Under the pieces are notes generated by a model. It did no database searches, was not told where the DNA came from, and worked only from the letters and a program-made list of their open reading frames with translations. A stretch of DNA of 37,549 nt from Bacillota bacterium (GTDB lineage: Bacteria > Bacillota > Clostridia > Saccharofermentanales > Fastidiosipilaceae), in contig JAEWGG010000038.1 of NCBI GenBank assembly GCA_023388435.1, positions 1 to 37,549 on the forward strand. Direction: 5' to 3'. Of the stretch, positions 30,945 through 37,549 are shown piece after piece (position 1 is the first letter of the stretch; the number at the start of each line of letters is the position of its first letter). The translations under genes were made by a program, and so were the position numbers.

Positions 30945-32792
30945 ATGAACGACTACCGTTTTACCGAGAATCGGGCCCTCTACAAGAAAGCCCTCTATCC
31001 CGTGCGCGCGGTGACAAACCTCCGTGAAGTTCTGGACCAGAGCGCCCAGCTCTACGCCCAGCGCCCGGCCTACTATGTCAAGGATCCGATCGCTCTGGGG
31101 GAGCTTGAGCCAGGAGCATACTGGTCTGGACCTGAGGCCCAGCAGCCCCGTGCCCAGCGCAGCTATGGTCAGATCAGCTTCAGTCAGGTCCAGGCCGATG
31201 TCCGAGCCCTCGGCGCGGCCCTGATGGAGCTCGGCTGTCTGGGGAGCCGCATCGCCATTCTGGCTGAGACCCGCTACGAGTGGTATCTGAGCCACCTTGC
31301 CACGGTCTGTGGTCTGGGGCTGGTCGTGCCCCTGGACAAGGGCCTCTCCGACGAGGATTTGGAGAGTCTGCTGCGCCGTTCGGAGGCTGAGCTCCTGATC
31401 TATTCGGCGGAAAAAGTTCAGTCCGTCCTGCAACTCGCCCGCCGCCTGCCCAGCTGTCGTCTGATTGCCATGGACCACGAGCTGGAGCCCCGCCAGGCCA
31501 GGGTCCAGGACGAAATGCGGGCCTTGGAGCAAGAGCAGTATTACTTCTGGGACCTCATCGCCCGTGGACGGGCCCTGGGGCCCGAGGCCCAGGAGGCCTA
31601 TGCAAGCCTGCCCATCGACGCTGAGGCCTTACAGATTCTACTCTTCACCTCGGGTACGACGGCCCGTTCCAAGGCCGTGATGCTGAGCCATCGGAATCTT
31701 TGCAGCAATCTCATGGCCATGTGCTCTATGCTCTACATAGGCGAGGAGGACGTCTTTCTCTCCGTCCTGCCCATTCATCACACCTATGAGTGCACCTGTG
31801 GCTTCCTCTGCCCCCTCTACCGTGGGGCAGCCGTGGCCGTGGCGGACAGCCTGCGCCATATCACTAAAAATCTCGCCGAGGCCCAGGTGACAGTCGTACT
31901 TATGGTGCCACTGATGATAGAGGCCATTGTCCACCGCATCCAGCGCCAGATCCGTAAGGACCCGAAAACGGCCCGGCGCTTCGGTTTAGGTCTGCGTCTG
32001 AGCGCACTTTGTCGGCGCTTGGGCTTAGATCTGCGCAGACGTCTCTTCGCCCAGATCCATGAGAATCTGGGAGGACACCTGCGCCTGATGATTGTCGGCG
32101 GAGCGGCCGTGGAGCCCTCCTTGCTGCGCTGGGTCCAGAATATCGGCATCGGGGCCGTCCAGGGCTATGGCCTTACGGAATGCGCCCCCATCCTGGCCCT
32201 CAACCGGGACTGTCACTTCTGTGACGCCGCCGCGGGCCTGCCCCTGCCCGGAGTGGAAATACAGATTTTGGAAGCCGACGACCAGGGCGTGGGCGAGATT
32301 ATTGGCCGTGGTCCCAATGTGATGCTGGGCTACTACCAGGATTCGGAGCGGACTGCCGAGGCTCTGGACGCCGAGGGCTTCTACCACACGGGGGACATGG
32401 GTTACATCGACCGCCGGGGCTTCGTCCACATCACGGGACGTAAGAACAATGTGATTGTGACGAAAAATGGCAAAAATATTTTCCCGGAGGAGCTGGAATT
32501 CCTGCTGGCCGCGGACGCACACATCCAGGAAGTCGTGGTCTATCCGGAGGCGGACGGGGAGGGCGACCGCATGGTCTGCTGCCAGATCTACCCCAATATG
32601 GAGCAGTTCAGGGAGGAGCGCGGGGGACAAGAACCGTCCCAGGAAGAATTGGAACGCTATTTTGAGGACTGCGTGGCCCGGGTTAACCAGAGTCTCCAGC
32701 CCTTCCAGCGCATCCGTCGGGTGCGCCTGCGTGAAGAGGAATTCGTGAAGACCAGCTCGCGTAAAATTCGCCGCGACTGCATCCAGATCTAG
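30945..32792 (+). CDS. AMP-forming long-chain acyl-CoA synthetase (second copy)
   Basis: This 615-residue ANL enzyme is related to the one at 28150-30144 but clearly diverged. Motifs are TSGTTARSKA (from about Thr235), QGYGLTECAP, HTGDMGYIDRRGFVHITGRK, KNGKNIFPEELE and the catalytic Lys607 in SSRKIRRD. GGGAG precedes the ATG. A 74-bp gap separates it from the MBL-fold gene; no strong promoter or terminator is seen there, so the genes from coaBC onward may form one transcript. The acid substrate cannot be deduced. Tandem duplication and divergence are likely. Confidence 0.88.
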   Translation: MNDYRFTENRALYKKALYPVRAVTNLREVLDQSAQLYAQRPAYYVKDPIALGELEPGAYWSGPEAQQPRAQRSYGQISFSQVQADVRALGAALMELGCLGSRIAILAETRYEWYLSHLATVCGLGLVVPLDKGLSDEDLESLLRRSEAELLIYSAEKVQSVLQLARRLPSCRLIAMDHELEPRQARVQDEMRALEQEQYYFWDLIARGRALGPEAQEAYASLPIDAEALQILLFTSGTTARSKAVMLSHRNLCSNLMAMCSMLYIGEEDVFLSVLPIHHTYECTCGFLCPLYRGAAVAVADSLRHITKNLAEAQVTVVLMVPLMIEAIVHRIQRQIRKDPKTARRFGLGLRLSALCRRLGLDLRRRLFAQIHENLGGHLRLMIVGGAAVEPSLLRWVQNIGIGAVQGYGLTECAPILALNRDCHFCDAAAGLPLPGVEIQILEADDQGVGEIIGRGPNVMLGYYQDSERTAEALDAEGFYHTGDMGYIDRRGFVHITGRKNNVIVTKNGKNIFPEELEFLLAADAHIQEVVVYPEADGEGDRMVCCQIYPNMEQFREERGGQEPSQEELERYFEDCVARVNQSLQPFQRIRRVRLREEEFVKTSSRKIRRDCIQI

Positions 32793-32795
32793 TTC

Positions 32796-32824
32796 TTGCG
32801 GCGTCTCCTGCCAGCGCGTATAAT
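32796..32824 (+). promoter_or_regulatory. Sigma-A promoter before the HPr-like gene
   Basis: TTGCGG (32796-32801) and a perfect TATAAT (32819-32824) are 17 bp apart, starting 4 bp after the synthetase stop codon. A leader of about 90 nt precedes the HPr-like start. Confidence 0.75.
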
Positions 32825-32921
32825 TCCGCTTGCACAGGTGAAAGACAGCCCGCCACAGCTTCGGACGAAGCTCTGGAACAGAGGCCCGAAGAGGGAAGAG
32901 GCGGCAGAAAGAAGGATAAAT

Positions 32922-33164
32922 ATGAAACTGTACAATGTGGATGTCGAAGATTTTTCGAACTTGATGGCCTCCTGCAAGGGCCAGGTTACGATGGTCACCG
33001 AGGATGGCGACCGCCTCGTGACCAACTCCATGCTCTCGGCTCTGGTGGGCTTTTCCGCCATCCTCTCCGTGGCCGAGGCCCGCGAGATCGATATCGAGTG
33101 TGAGGATCCAGAAGATAGGGCGAAAATTCTGGACTTCATGATGAAGTACCGTCGCGATCTATGA
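32922..33164 (+). CDS. HPr-like protein without the phosphorylatable histidine
   Basis: The 80-residue protein has the size and strand/helix pattern of HPr, the phosphocarrier of the sugar phosphotransferase system, with the stretch SMLSALVGFSAILSVAEARE aligning with the Ser46 region and second helix of HPr. The segment where HPr carries GIHARPA with His15 reads VDVEDFSNLMAS here, so no phosphotransfer through His is expected. AAAGAAGGA precedes the ATG; an upstream in-frame start would lie inside the promoter and is rejected. The gene overlaps the MATE gene as ATGA. It may be a regulatory HPr relative; the family call is moderate. Confidence 0.65.
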   Translation: MKLYNVDVEDFSNLMASCKGQVTMVTEDGDRLVTNSMLSALVGFSAILSVAEAREIDIECEDPEDRAKILDFMMKYRRDL

Positions 33165-34519
33165 GAGTCCGTGAGGTCAATCTCACCGAAGGTATTGTCT
33201 GGAAGCAGGTGCTGCGCTTCGCGTTGCCCCTGCTTCTTAGCAATTTGTTGCAGCAGCTCTACAGTACGGCGGACCTGCTGATCCTCGGAAATTTTAGCGG
33301 CCGTGCAGGCATGGCCGCCGTCGGGGCGGGGACATTTATCATCAACAGCCTCCTGGGGCTTTTCATCGGCCTGGGTACAGGTGGTGCGGTGATGGTCTCG
33401 GCCTACTATGGCGCGGAGGATTACCGCCGCCTGAGCAAGTCTGTGCACACGCTGATGGGCCTGTCCCTCCTGGCCTCGCTGCTCCTGACCGTTCTGGGCC
33501 TGGGTCTCAGCCGTCAGCTCCTGCTGTGGACAGGGACGCCGCTGACCGTCCTGGACGGGGCCACAGCCTACATGCAGATCTTTTTTGCCGGCACCATGGC
33601 CAATATGATCTATAACATGGGCTCGGGCATCCTGCGCGCGGTGGGGGACTCCCAGCGGCCCTTTATTTTTCTGGCCGTGTCCGTCCTGGTGAACGTCCTC
33701 CTGGACCTCCTCTTTGTGGCGGCCTTTGGCTGGGGTGTGGCCGGTGCGGCCTGGGCGACCATACTCTCCCAGTGTGCGGCGGCCCTTCTGGTGCTCTACA
33801 GCCTGCATCAGTCGGATATGCCCTACCGCCTCTTCTTTCGCGATATCCGTCTGGATCGCCAGGAGCTGGGCCTGATTCTCAAGATCGGCCTGCCCGCTGG
33901 TCTCCAGGCCGTGCTGGTCAACTTTTCCAATGTCCTGATCCAGTCTGTGGTCAACAGCTTCGGCGAGGCCTCAGTGGCTGGCTTCTCGGCGGCCATGCGC
34001 CTGGACGGTTTCATTTTTACCACCATCAGCGCCCTCTCCCTGGCGGTCATGACCTGCACGGGGCAAAATGTGGGAGCCCGACGCTATGACCGTGTGCGTC
34101 GTGGTTTTTTCAGCACCCTGGGTATCTGCGTAGGGGTGAGCCTCTTTTTGGGCCTCTTTTTCCTGGCCCTGGCCGGACCTATCTGCGCCAGTTTTAACCG
34201 CGATCCAGAGGTCATCCGCTACGCCGTGCGCTGTCTGACCTACATGTTCCCGCTGTACTGGGTTTTTGGCTTCAATGAGGTCGTCGGAGCGGGGCTCCGT
34301 GGCACGGGCCGCAGCCTCGCCCCCATGTTGATCAGTCTGATCTGTATGTGCGCCCTTCGCATGCTCTGGATTTTTGGCGTTCTGCCCCACAATTGGAGCA
34401 TTGATGTCGTCTTCATGGCCTACCCCCTGGCCTGGATTGTCACCTTCGTCGTTCAGGGGATCTATGCCCTCAAGACGCGCTTTCTCCAGCCGCCCCCCGA
34501 GCAGCAAGTACGGGGCTGA
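33161..34519 (+). CDS. MATE-family efflux transporter
   Basis: The 452-residue protein has about 12 membrane helices and the two-fold MatE layout (for example LPLLLSNLLQQLYSTADLL near the N-terminus and LPAGLQAVLVNFSNVLIQ in the second half). MATE proteins export cationic drugs or metabolites using sodium or proton gradients. The NLLQQLYSTAD pattern places it in the NorM/DinF-like bacterial branch common in Clostridia. It is translationally coupled to the HPr-like gene by a 4-bp overlap. The substrate is unknown. Confidence 0.92.
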   Translation: MRVREVNLTEGIVWKQVLRFALPLLLSNLLQQLYSTADLLILGNFSGRAGMAAVGAGTFIINSLLGLFIGLGTGGAVMVSAYYGAEDYRRLSKSVHTLMGLSLLASLLLTVLGLGLSRQLLLWTGTPLTVLDGATAYMQIFFAGTMANMIYNMGSGILRAVGDSQRPFIFLAVSVLVNVLLDLLFVAAFGWGVAGAAWATILSQCAAALLVLYSLHQSDMPYRLFFRDIRLDRQELGLILKIGLPAGLQAVLVNFSNVLIQSVVNSFGEASVAGFSAAMRLDGFIFTTISALSLAVMTCTGQNVGARRYDRVRRGFFSTLGICVGVSLFLGLFFLALAGPICASFNRDPEVIRYAVRCLTYMFPLYWVFGFNEVVGAGLRGTGRSLAPMLISLICMCALRMLWIFGVLPHNWSIDVVFMAYPLAWIVTFVVQGIYALKTRFLQPPPEQQVRG

Positions 34520-34581
34520 GGCTGGGAAAACTGCGGAGCCGGAGGACGGGGTCTGGCCCCTGCGCCCCCTCTTTGCTGGTC

Positions 34582-34587
34582 TATACT
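34582..34587 (+). promoter_or_regulatory. Possible -10 box before the amidohydrolase gene
   Basis: TATACT lies 70 bp before the amidohydrolase start in the 138-bp gap after the MATE gene. No fitting -35 box is seen. The rest of the gap is GC-rich and shows only short imperfect hairpins. Confidence 0.35.
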
Positions 34588-34657
34588 TTAGGGGTGAGCG
34601 GGAGCCTGCCTGCGGGGGCAAAAGTCCCTGCTGCGAATAGGAGAGAGGAGGATAAGC

Positions 34658-35965
34658 TTGCGTATCCGCATCTATAATGCCAGCGTCTGGGAGCCTGGTA
34701 GCCGTAGCTTCCAGGAGGGGCAGGAGCTCTGGATCGAGTCCGATCAGATCGTCCGCCGTGGGCCTGGCACCGACTTGGCGCAGGAGGCGAAGAAGCTCCG
34801 TTTTGATGAGCAGATCGACGCCCGCGACAAGCTGGTCCTGCCCAGTTTCAAGAATGCCCATACCCATTCCGCGATGACTTTTTTGCGCAGCTATGCGGAT
34901 GACCTCGCCCTGCAGGAGTGGTTGGAGCAGCAGGTCTTTCCCATGGAACGCCTTCTGGATGAGGAGGACTGCTATGTCTTCGCCAAGCTGGCCATGTTGG
35001 AATACCTGGCGGGGGGAATTGGGCTGGCCTTTGACATGTATCTGTTTCCGGAGGCCACGGCCCGGGCGGCGGTGGACATGGGCCTGCGCTGTCAGATCTG
35101 TGTGGCGGGGACGGATGAAGCGATGGAGAAGCTGGAGGAGCAGTACCAGCGTTTTAATCACTACCACGAGCTGCTAGGCTGCAAATTGGGTTTTCACGCA
35201 GAATACAGCTCGCGCCGGTCCTGGCTGGAGGACCTGGCAGGGCTGGCCAACAAGTATCAGGCCCCAGTCTATACGCACTGTGCGGAGACGCGACGGGAAG
35301 TCGAGGCCTGCCTGGAGCGCGAGGGACAGACGCCTCTGGCCTACCTGGATGAACTCGGTATGTTCCGACATGGGGGAGGAATCTTCCACGGTGTCCACCT
35401 GACAGCGGAGGAGCTGGAACGCCTGGCCCGGCGGCAGATCTGGGTGGTAAGCAATCCCGCCAGCAATGCCAAGCTGGCCTCGGGCATTGCCCCGCTCAAG
35501 GACCTGGCGGCGGCTGGGGTGGGCCTGGCCCTGGGAACGGATGGGCCTGCCAGCAACAATGCCCTGGACTTTTTCCGTGAGATGTATCTGGCCAGTGTGG
35601 GGCAGAAACTGCGCTATGGCGACGCGGCGGCTCTTGACGCCGAGACGGTTTTAGATATGGCCTGTTCGGGAGGGGCCCGGGCTCTGGGCCTGGCAGACTG
35701 CGTCTCCCTCGAGCAGGGACAGAATGCCGACCTCATTATGATTGACCTTCTGGCGCCGAACCTCCAGCCTGCCCATGCCCCAGCCAAGAACCTGGTGTAT
35801 GCAGGCCAGCCCGGGAATGTCTGTCTGACTATGGTAGCGGGGCAGATTCGCTACCGTGACGGGGCCTTTTTTGTGGGGGAGGATCCCCAGGCGATTTACA
35901 AAGAGGCCAGACGGCGCTTTGCGGCCCTGAACGAGCGGGCGCGTAAGGCCCGCCTGCGCAGCTGA
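34658..35965 (+). CDS. Amidohydrolase, MtaD/SsnA-like (S-adenosylhomocysteine or methylthioadenosine deaminase type)
   Basis: The 435-residue TIM-barrel enzyme carries HTH (His68, His70), His180, His207 and Glu210 (THCAET), His244 (FHGVHL) and Asp295 (GTDGPASNN). These parallel the metal and active-site residues of Thermotoga MtaD (His55, His57, His173, His200, Glu203, His228, Asp279). It probably deaminates S-adenosylhomocysteine, methylthioadenosine or a related adenosine; guanine-type deaminases are alternatives. The start is TTG at 34658, supported by GAGAGGAGG seven bases before it. The EamA transporter follows after 14 bp. Confidence 0.88.
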   Translation: MRIRIYNASVWEPGSRSFQEGQELWIESDQIVRRGPGTDLAQEAKKLRFDEQIDARDKLVLPSFKNAHTHSAMTFLRSYADDLALQEWLEQQVFPMERLLDEEDCYVFAKLAMLEYLAGGIGLAFDMYLFPEATARAAVDMGLRCQICVAGTDEAMEKLEEQYQRFNHYHELLGCKLGFHAEYSSRRSWLEDLAGLANKYQAPVYTHCAETRREVEACLEREGQTPLAYLDELGMFRHGGGIFHGVHLTAEELERLARRQIWVVSNPASNAKLASGIAPLKDLAAAGVGLALGTDGPASNNALDFFREMYLASVGQKLRYGDAAALDAETVLDMACSGGARALGLADCVSLEQGQNADLIMIDLLAPNLQPAHAPAKNLVYAGQPGNVCLTMVAGQIRYRDGAFFVGEDPQAIYKEARRRFAALNERARKARLRS

Positions 35966-35979
35966 GGAGGGCCGGAGAG

Positions 35980-37041
35980 GTGTCCCCAGTGCGCAATGCA
36001 GAACGTTCGCCAGGCTCCGCCCGCCGGGCCCTGGCCCTCGTGCTCATCCTGGCCTCGGCGCTCTGCTATGGCTGCATGCCCAGCCTCTCGCGGCCCCTGT
36101 ATGAAGCGGGGATGAGGCCCCTCCTGCTGAGCTTTCATCGCTTCTTATTTTCTCTGCCCTTTCTCTATCTGCTCCAGGCCTGGAATCGCCGGCGTGCGGC
36201 CAGGGGCCAGGGTGCCCTGGCCCCTGCGGGAGAAGAGGAGGGCCAGTCCTTGCTGCCTGGGCAGTTTCAGCCCGTACCAGGGGCCCTGGCCAGCCTGCGA
36301 AGTCACTGGTCCTCCTGGTCTGGACCGGCCCGGCGCAGCTTCTGCCTGATAGTTCTGGGCTACGCCCTGACCCCAGTCCTGCTCTTTGCCTCCTACCAGT
36401 ATCTTGACGGAGGCATGGCCACGGTCTTGCACTTTTTCTACCCCGCTCTCGTCCTCCTCCTGCACCGTTTCTTCACGGGGACGCGCTGTTCCAGAACCCA
36501 GCTGCTAGCCCTGGCCGCTTCGAGTCTTGGCGTCTTCGCTTCGGCTCTGCCACTGGGGACGCTGCGTCCGAGCGGGATGGTTTTGGCCCTCTTTTCGGCC
36601 CTGACCTTTGCCCTCTACATCGTCCTCCTCGACGCCCAGCGCGGCTTTGCCATGGGCGTATTCCTGCTGAGTTTCTGGATCTCCGCCTTTTCTGCCCTTC
36701 TGGTAGGCCTGCTCTGTCTGGCCCTGGGGCAGTTCCAGATCGCCTTGCCTCCTCTGCTCTACCTGGGCAGCCTCGCCTTCTCCCTCCTGACCTCGGTCCT
36801 TGGTCTGCTCTGCTTCCAGCTCGGCCTGGCGGTGCTGGGGGGCAGTCTGGCCGCCCTGCTCTCCTGCTTCGAACCTTTGACTGCGGTCATTCTGGGGGTT
36901 TGCATCGCCGGGGAGAGTCTGCCGCTGAGTCATGTGCTCGGTATCGCCCTCATCCTGGCCGCCCTGCTCCTGCTCTGCCTTGCGGCCCGCAAGCGAAATC
37001 TGAAGCCGGAAGAGGCCAGACAGGCTTCTTTTAAAAATTAG
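35980..37041 (+). CDS. EamA-family (DMT superfamily) transporter
   Basis: The 353-residue protein has about ten membrane helices in two EamA repeats, with the conserved ends of each repeat (for example LSCFEPLTAVILGVCIAGE in the second). Members export amino acids, nucleosides or other metabolites. A hydrophilic insertion (about 65-105) lies between the second and third helices, longer than usual. The start is GTG at 35980, nine bases after GAGGAGG; a second GTG lies nine bases on. It is probably co-transcribed with the amidohydrolase; the substrate is unknown. Confidence 0.88.
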   Translation: MSPVRNAERSPGSARRALALVLILASALCYGCMPSLSRPLYEAGMRPLLLSFHRFLFSLPFLYLLQAWNRRRAARGQGALAPAGEEEGQSLLPGQFQPVPGALASLRSHWSSWSGPARRSFCLIVLGYALTPVLLFASYQYLDGGMATVLHFFYPALVLLLHRFFTGTRCSRTQLLALAASSLGVFASALPLGTLRPSGMVLALFSALTFALYIVLLDAQRGFAMGVFLLSFWISAFSALLVGLLCLALGQFQIALPPLLYLGSLAFSLLTSVLGLLCFQLGLAVLGGSLAALLSCFEPLTAVILGVCIAGESLPLSHVLGIALILAALLLLCLAARKRNLKPEEARQASFKN

Positions 37042-37053
37042 AAAGGACAGCAT

Positions 37054-37392
37054 ATGTACTTCCAAGGCCTAGGCATCGGTCTCCTGACCTTTGTTCTCAT
37101 CGGCATCTTTCACCCCATCGTCATCAAGTCGGAGTACTATTGGGGAAAGAAGATCTGGCCCGCCTTCGCCCTGGCGGGTTGCCTGTTCTGTCTGCTTTCC
37201 ATCCTCACAGCGCAGCTCTTTGCCTCCATTTTGCTAGGCGTATTGGCCTGCTGCTGTTTCTGGTCCATAGGTGAGGTGAGGGAACAGGAGGAGCGTGTAG
37301 TAAAAGGCTGGTTCCCGGAGAATCCGCGGCGCAGGGCCCACTATGAGGAGCTGCGCCGGAAGAGGACAGAGCAGGACCTTGCGGATGACTGA
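37054..37392 (+). CDS. DUF4491 family membrane protein
   Basis: The 112-residue protein has about three membrane helices and the conserved features of DUF4491: GLGIGLLTFVLIGIFHPIVI with KSEYYWG near the N-terminus, and WSIGEVREQEERVVKGWFP with NP near the C-terminus. Its function is unknown. GAAAGGA precedes the ATG, 12 bp after the EamA gene. It is the last gene before the right IS copy. Confidence 0.85.
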   Translation: MYFQGLGIGLLTFVLIGIFHPIVIKSEYYWGKKIWPAFALAGCLFCLLSILTAQLFASILLGVLACCCFWSIGEVREQEERVVKGWFPENPRRRAHYEELRRKRTEQDLADD

Positions 37393-37396
37393 GAGG

Positions 37397-37419
37397 AGGG
37401 GATGACGAAGAGGCCCCCT
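37397..37419 (+). terminator. Hairpin between the DUF4491 gene and the right IS end
   Basis: AGGGG (37397-37401) pairs with CCCCT (37415-37419) around a 13-base loop, just after the DUF4491 stop. No T-run follows; the IS end starts four bases later. The site resembles the hairpin region next to the left IS copy. Confidence 0.3.
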
Positions 37420-37423
37420 ACTA

Positions 37424-37549
37424 TGAACTGCACCCCAAAACTTGGACGCGATAAATAGAATCGCTAGCCAGCCTTATGGAGGGCCTGGTCTCGGTACTCG
37501 ACCGGGGTCAGGCCCTTCAGCTTTACCTGGCGTCTTACGTGGTTCCAGT
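37424..37549 (-). mobile_element. IS3-family insertion sequence, 3' end, inverted copy
   Basis: The sequence begins TGAACTGCACCCCAAAACTT and equals the reverse complement of 666-791 apart from one base. It is the same IS element in opposite orientation, cut by the window edge. Confidence 0.92.
37464..37549 (-). CDS. IS3-family transposase OrfB, C-terminal fragment (cut by window edge)
   Basis: The last 28 codons of the same OrfB as at 2-751, ending with KLKGLTPVEYRDQALHKAG. It has Asn (AAC) where the left copy has Lys (AAG). The remainder lies outside the window, so whether this copy is intact is unknown. Confidence 0.9.
   Translation of the reverse strand, partial: WNHVRRQVKLKGLTPVEYRDQALHKAG

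Noticed and set aside
32796..32921. An N-terminal extension of the HPr-like protein to an upstream in-frame ATG
   Set aside because: The extension would overlap the -35 and -10 boxes and lacks a ribosome site, while the start at 32922 has AAAGAAGGA.
1..37549. Composite transposon formed by the two IS copies
   Set aside because: The interior holds core housekeeping genes (polA, coaE, coaBC, galT) with uniform composition, not cargo. Two independent insertions are the simpler explanation.
1..37549. CRISPR array, prophage, toxin-antitoxin or defence island
   Set aside because: No regularly spaced repeats, phage genes or defence-type domains were seen anywhere in the window.

Overview
The window looks like a chromosomal segment of a fairly GC-rich Gram-positive anaerobe, most likely a member of the Bacillota (Clostridia). 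The grounds are strong AGGAGG-type ribosome sites, a sortase-anchored lactocepin-like protease, class II (Firmicutes-type) GalT, type III pantothenate kinase with an ECF S component, a CsoR/CopA copper operon, a DNA polymerase I without proofreading residues, and a DUF4491 protein. Genus cannot be read from the sequence. Almost all space is coding. Gaps are short, AT-richer, and carry recognisable promoters and hairpins.

Layout. (1) 1-791: 3' part of an IS3-family element; an inverted copy of its last 126 bp sits at 37424-37549, so the whole interior is bracketed by inverted IS ends. (2) 838-9222, minus strand: a Dps-type ferritin-like protein, an M3 oligoendopeptidase and a 1911-residue cell-wall subtilase, separated by clear terminators and promoters. 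(3) 9413-13776, plus strand: copper operon copA (with a CopZ-like domain fused at its C-terminus), csoR, and a split ThrE-type exporter, with a CsoR-like operator in the copA promoter. (4) 13875-14618: a free-standing GlmU-type uridylyltransferase domain. (5) 14776-18594, minus strand: a PhoP/PhoR-like two-component system with a Gfo/Idh-type oxidoreductase as third gene. (6) 18785-23285, plus strand: RluA-family pseudouridine synthase, polA, coaE. (7) 23402-26614, minus strand: ECF S component, coaX, galT. (8) 26843-32792, plus strand: coaBC, acyl-CoA synthetase, metallo-beta-lactamase-fold hydrolase, second acyl-CoA synthetase. (9) 32796-37392, plus strand: HPr-like protein without the phosphorylatable His, MATE transporter, MtaD-like amidohydrolase, EamA transporter, DUF4491 protein.

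Functional themes. Coenzyme A recurs: coaE, coaX, a probable pantothenate ECF S component and coaBC lie within about 5.5 kb, followed by two CoA-consuming acyl-CoA synthetases. Copper handling is compact: sensor, pump, chaperone-like domain and operator lie in one operon. Extracellular peptide use is suggested by the wall protease next to an intracellular oligopeptidase.

I did not find a phage, CRISPR, toxin-antitoxin or secondary-metabolite system. The most interesting points are: the CopA-CopZ fusion with a well-placed internal ribosome site that could release CopZ separately; the CsoR-like operator overlapping the copA promoter; the similar hairpin-like sequences at both IS insertion points; the stand-alone GlmU domain; and the HPr-like protein lacking its active His. 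Residue numbers are counted by hand and may be off by one or two.
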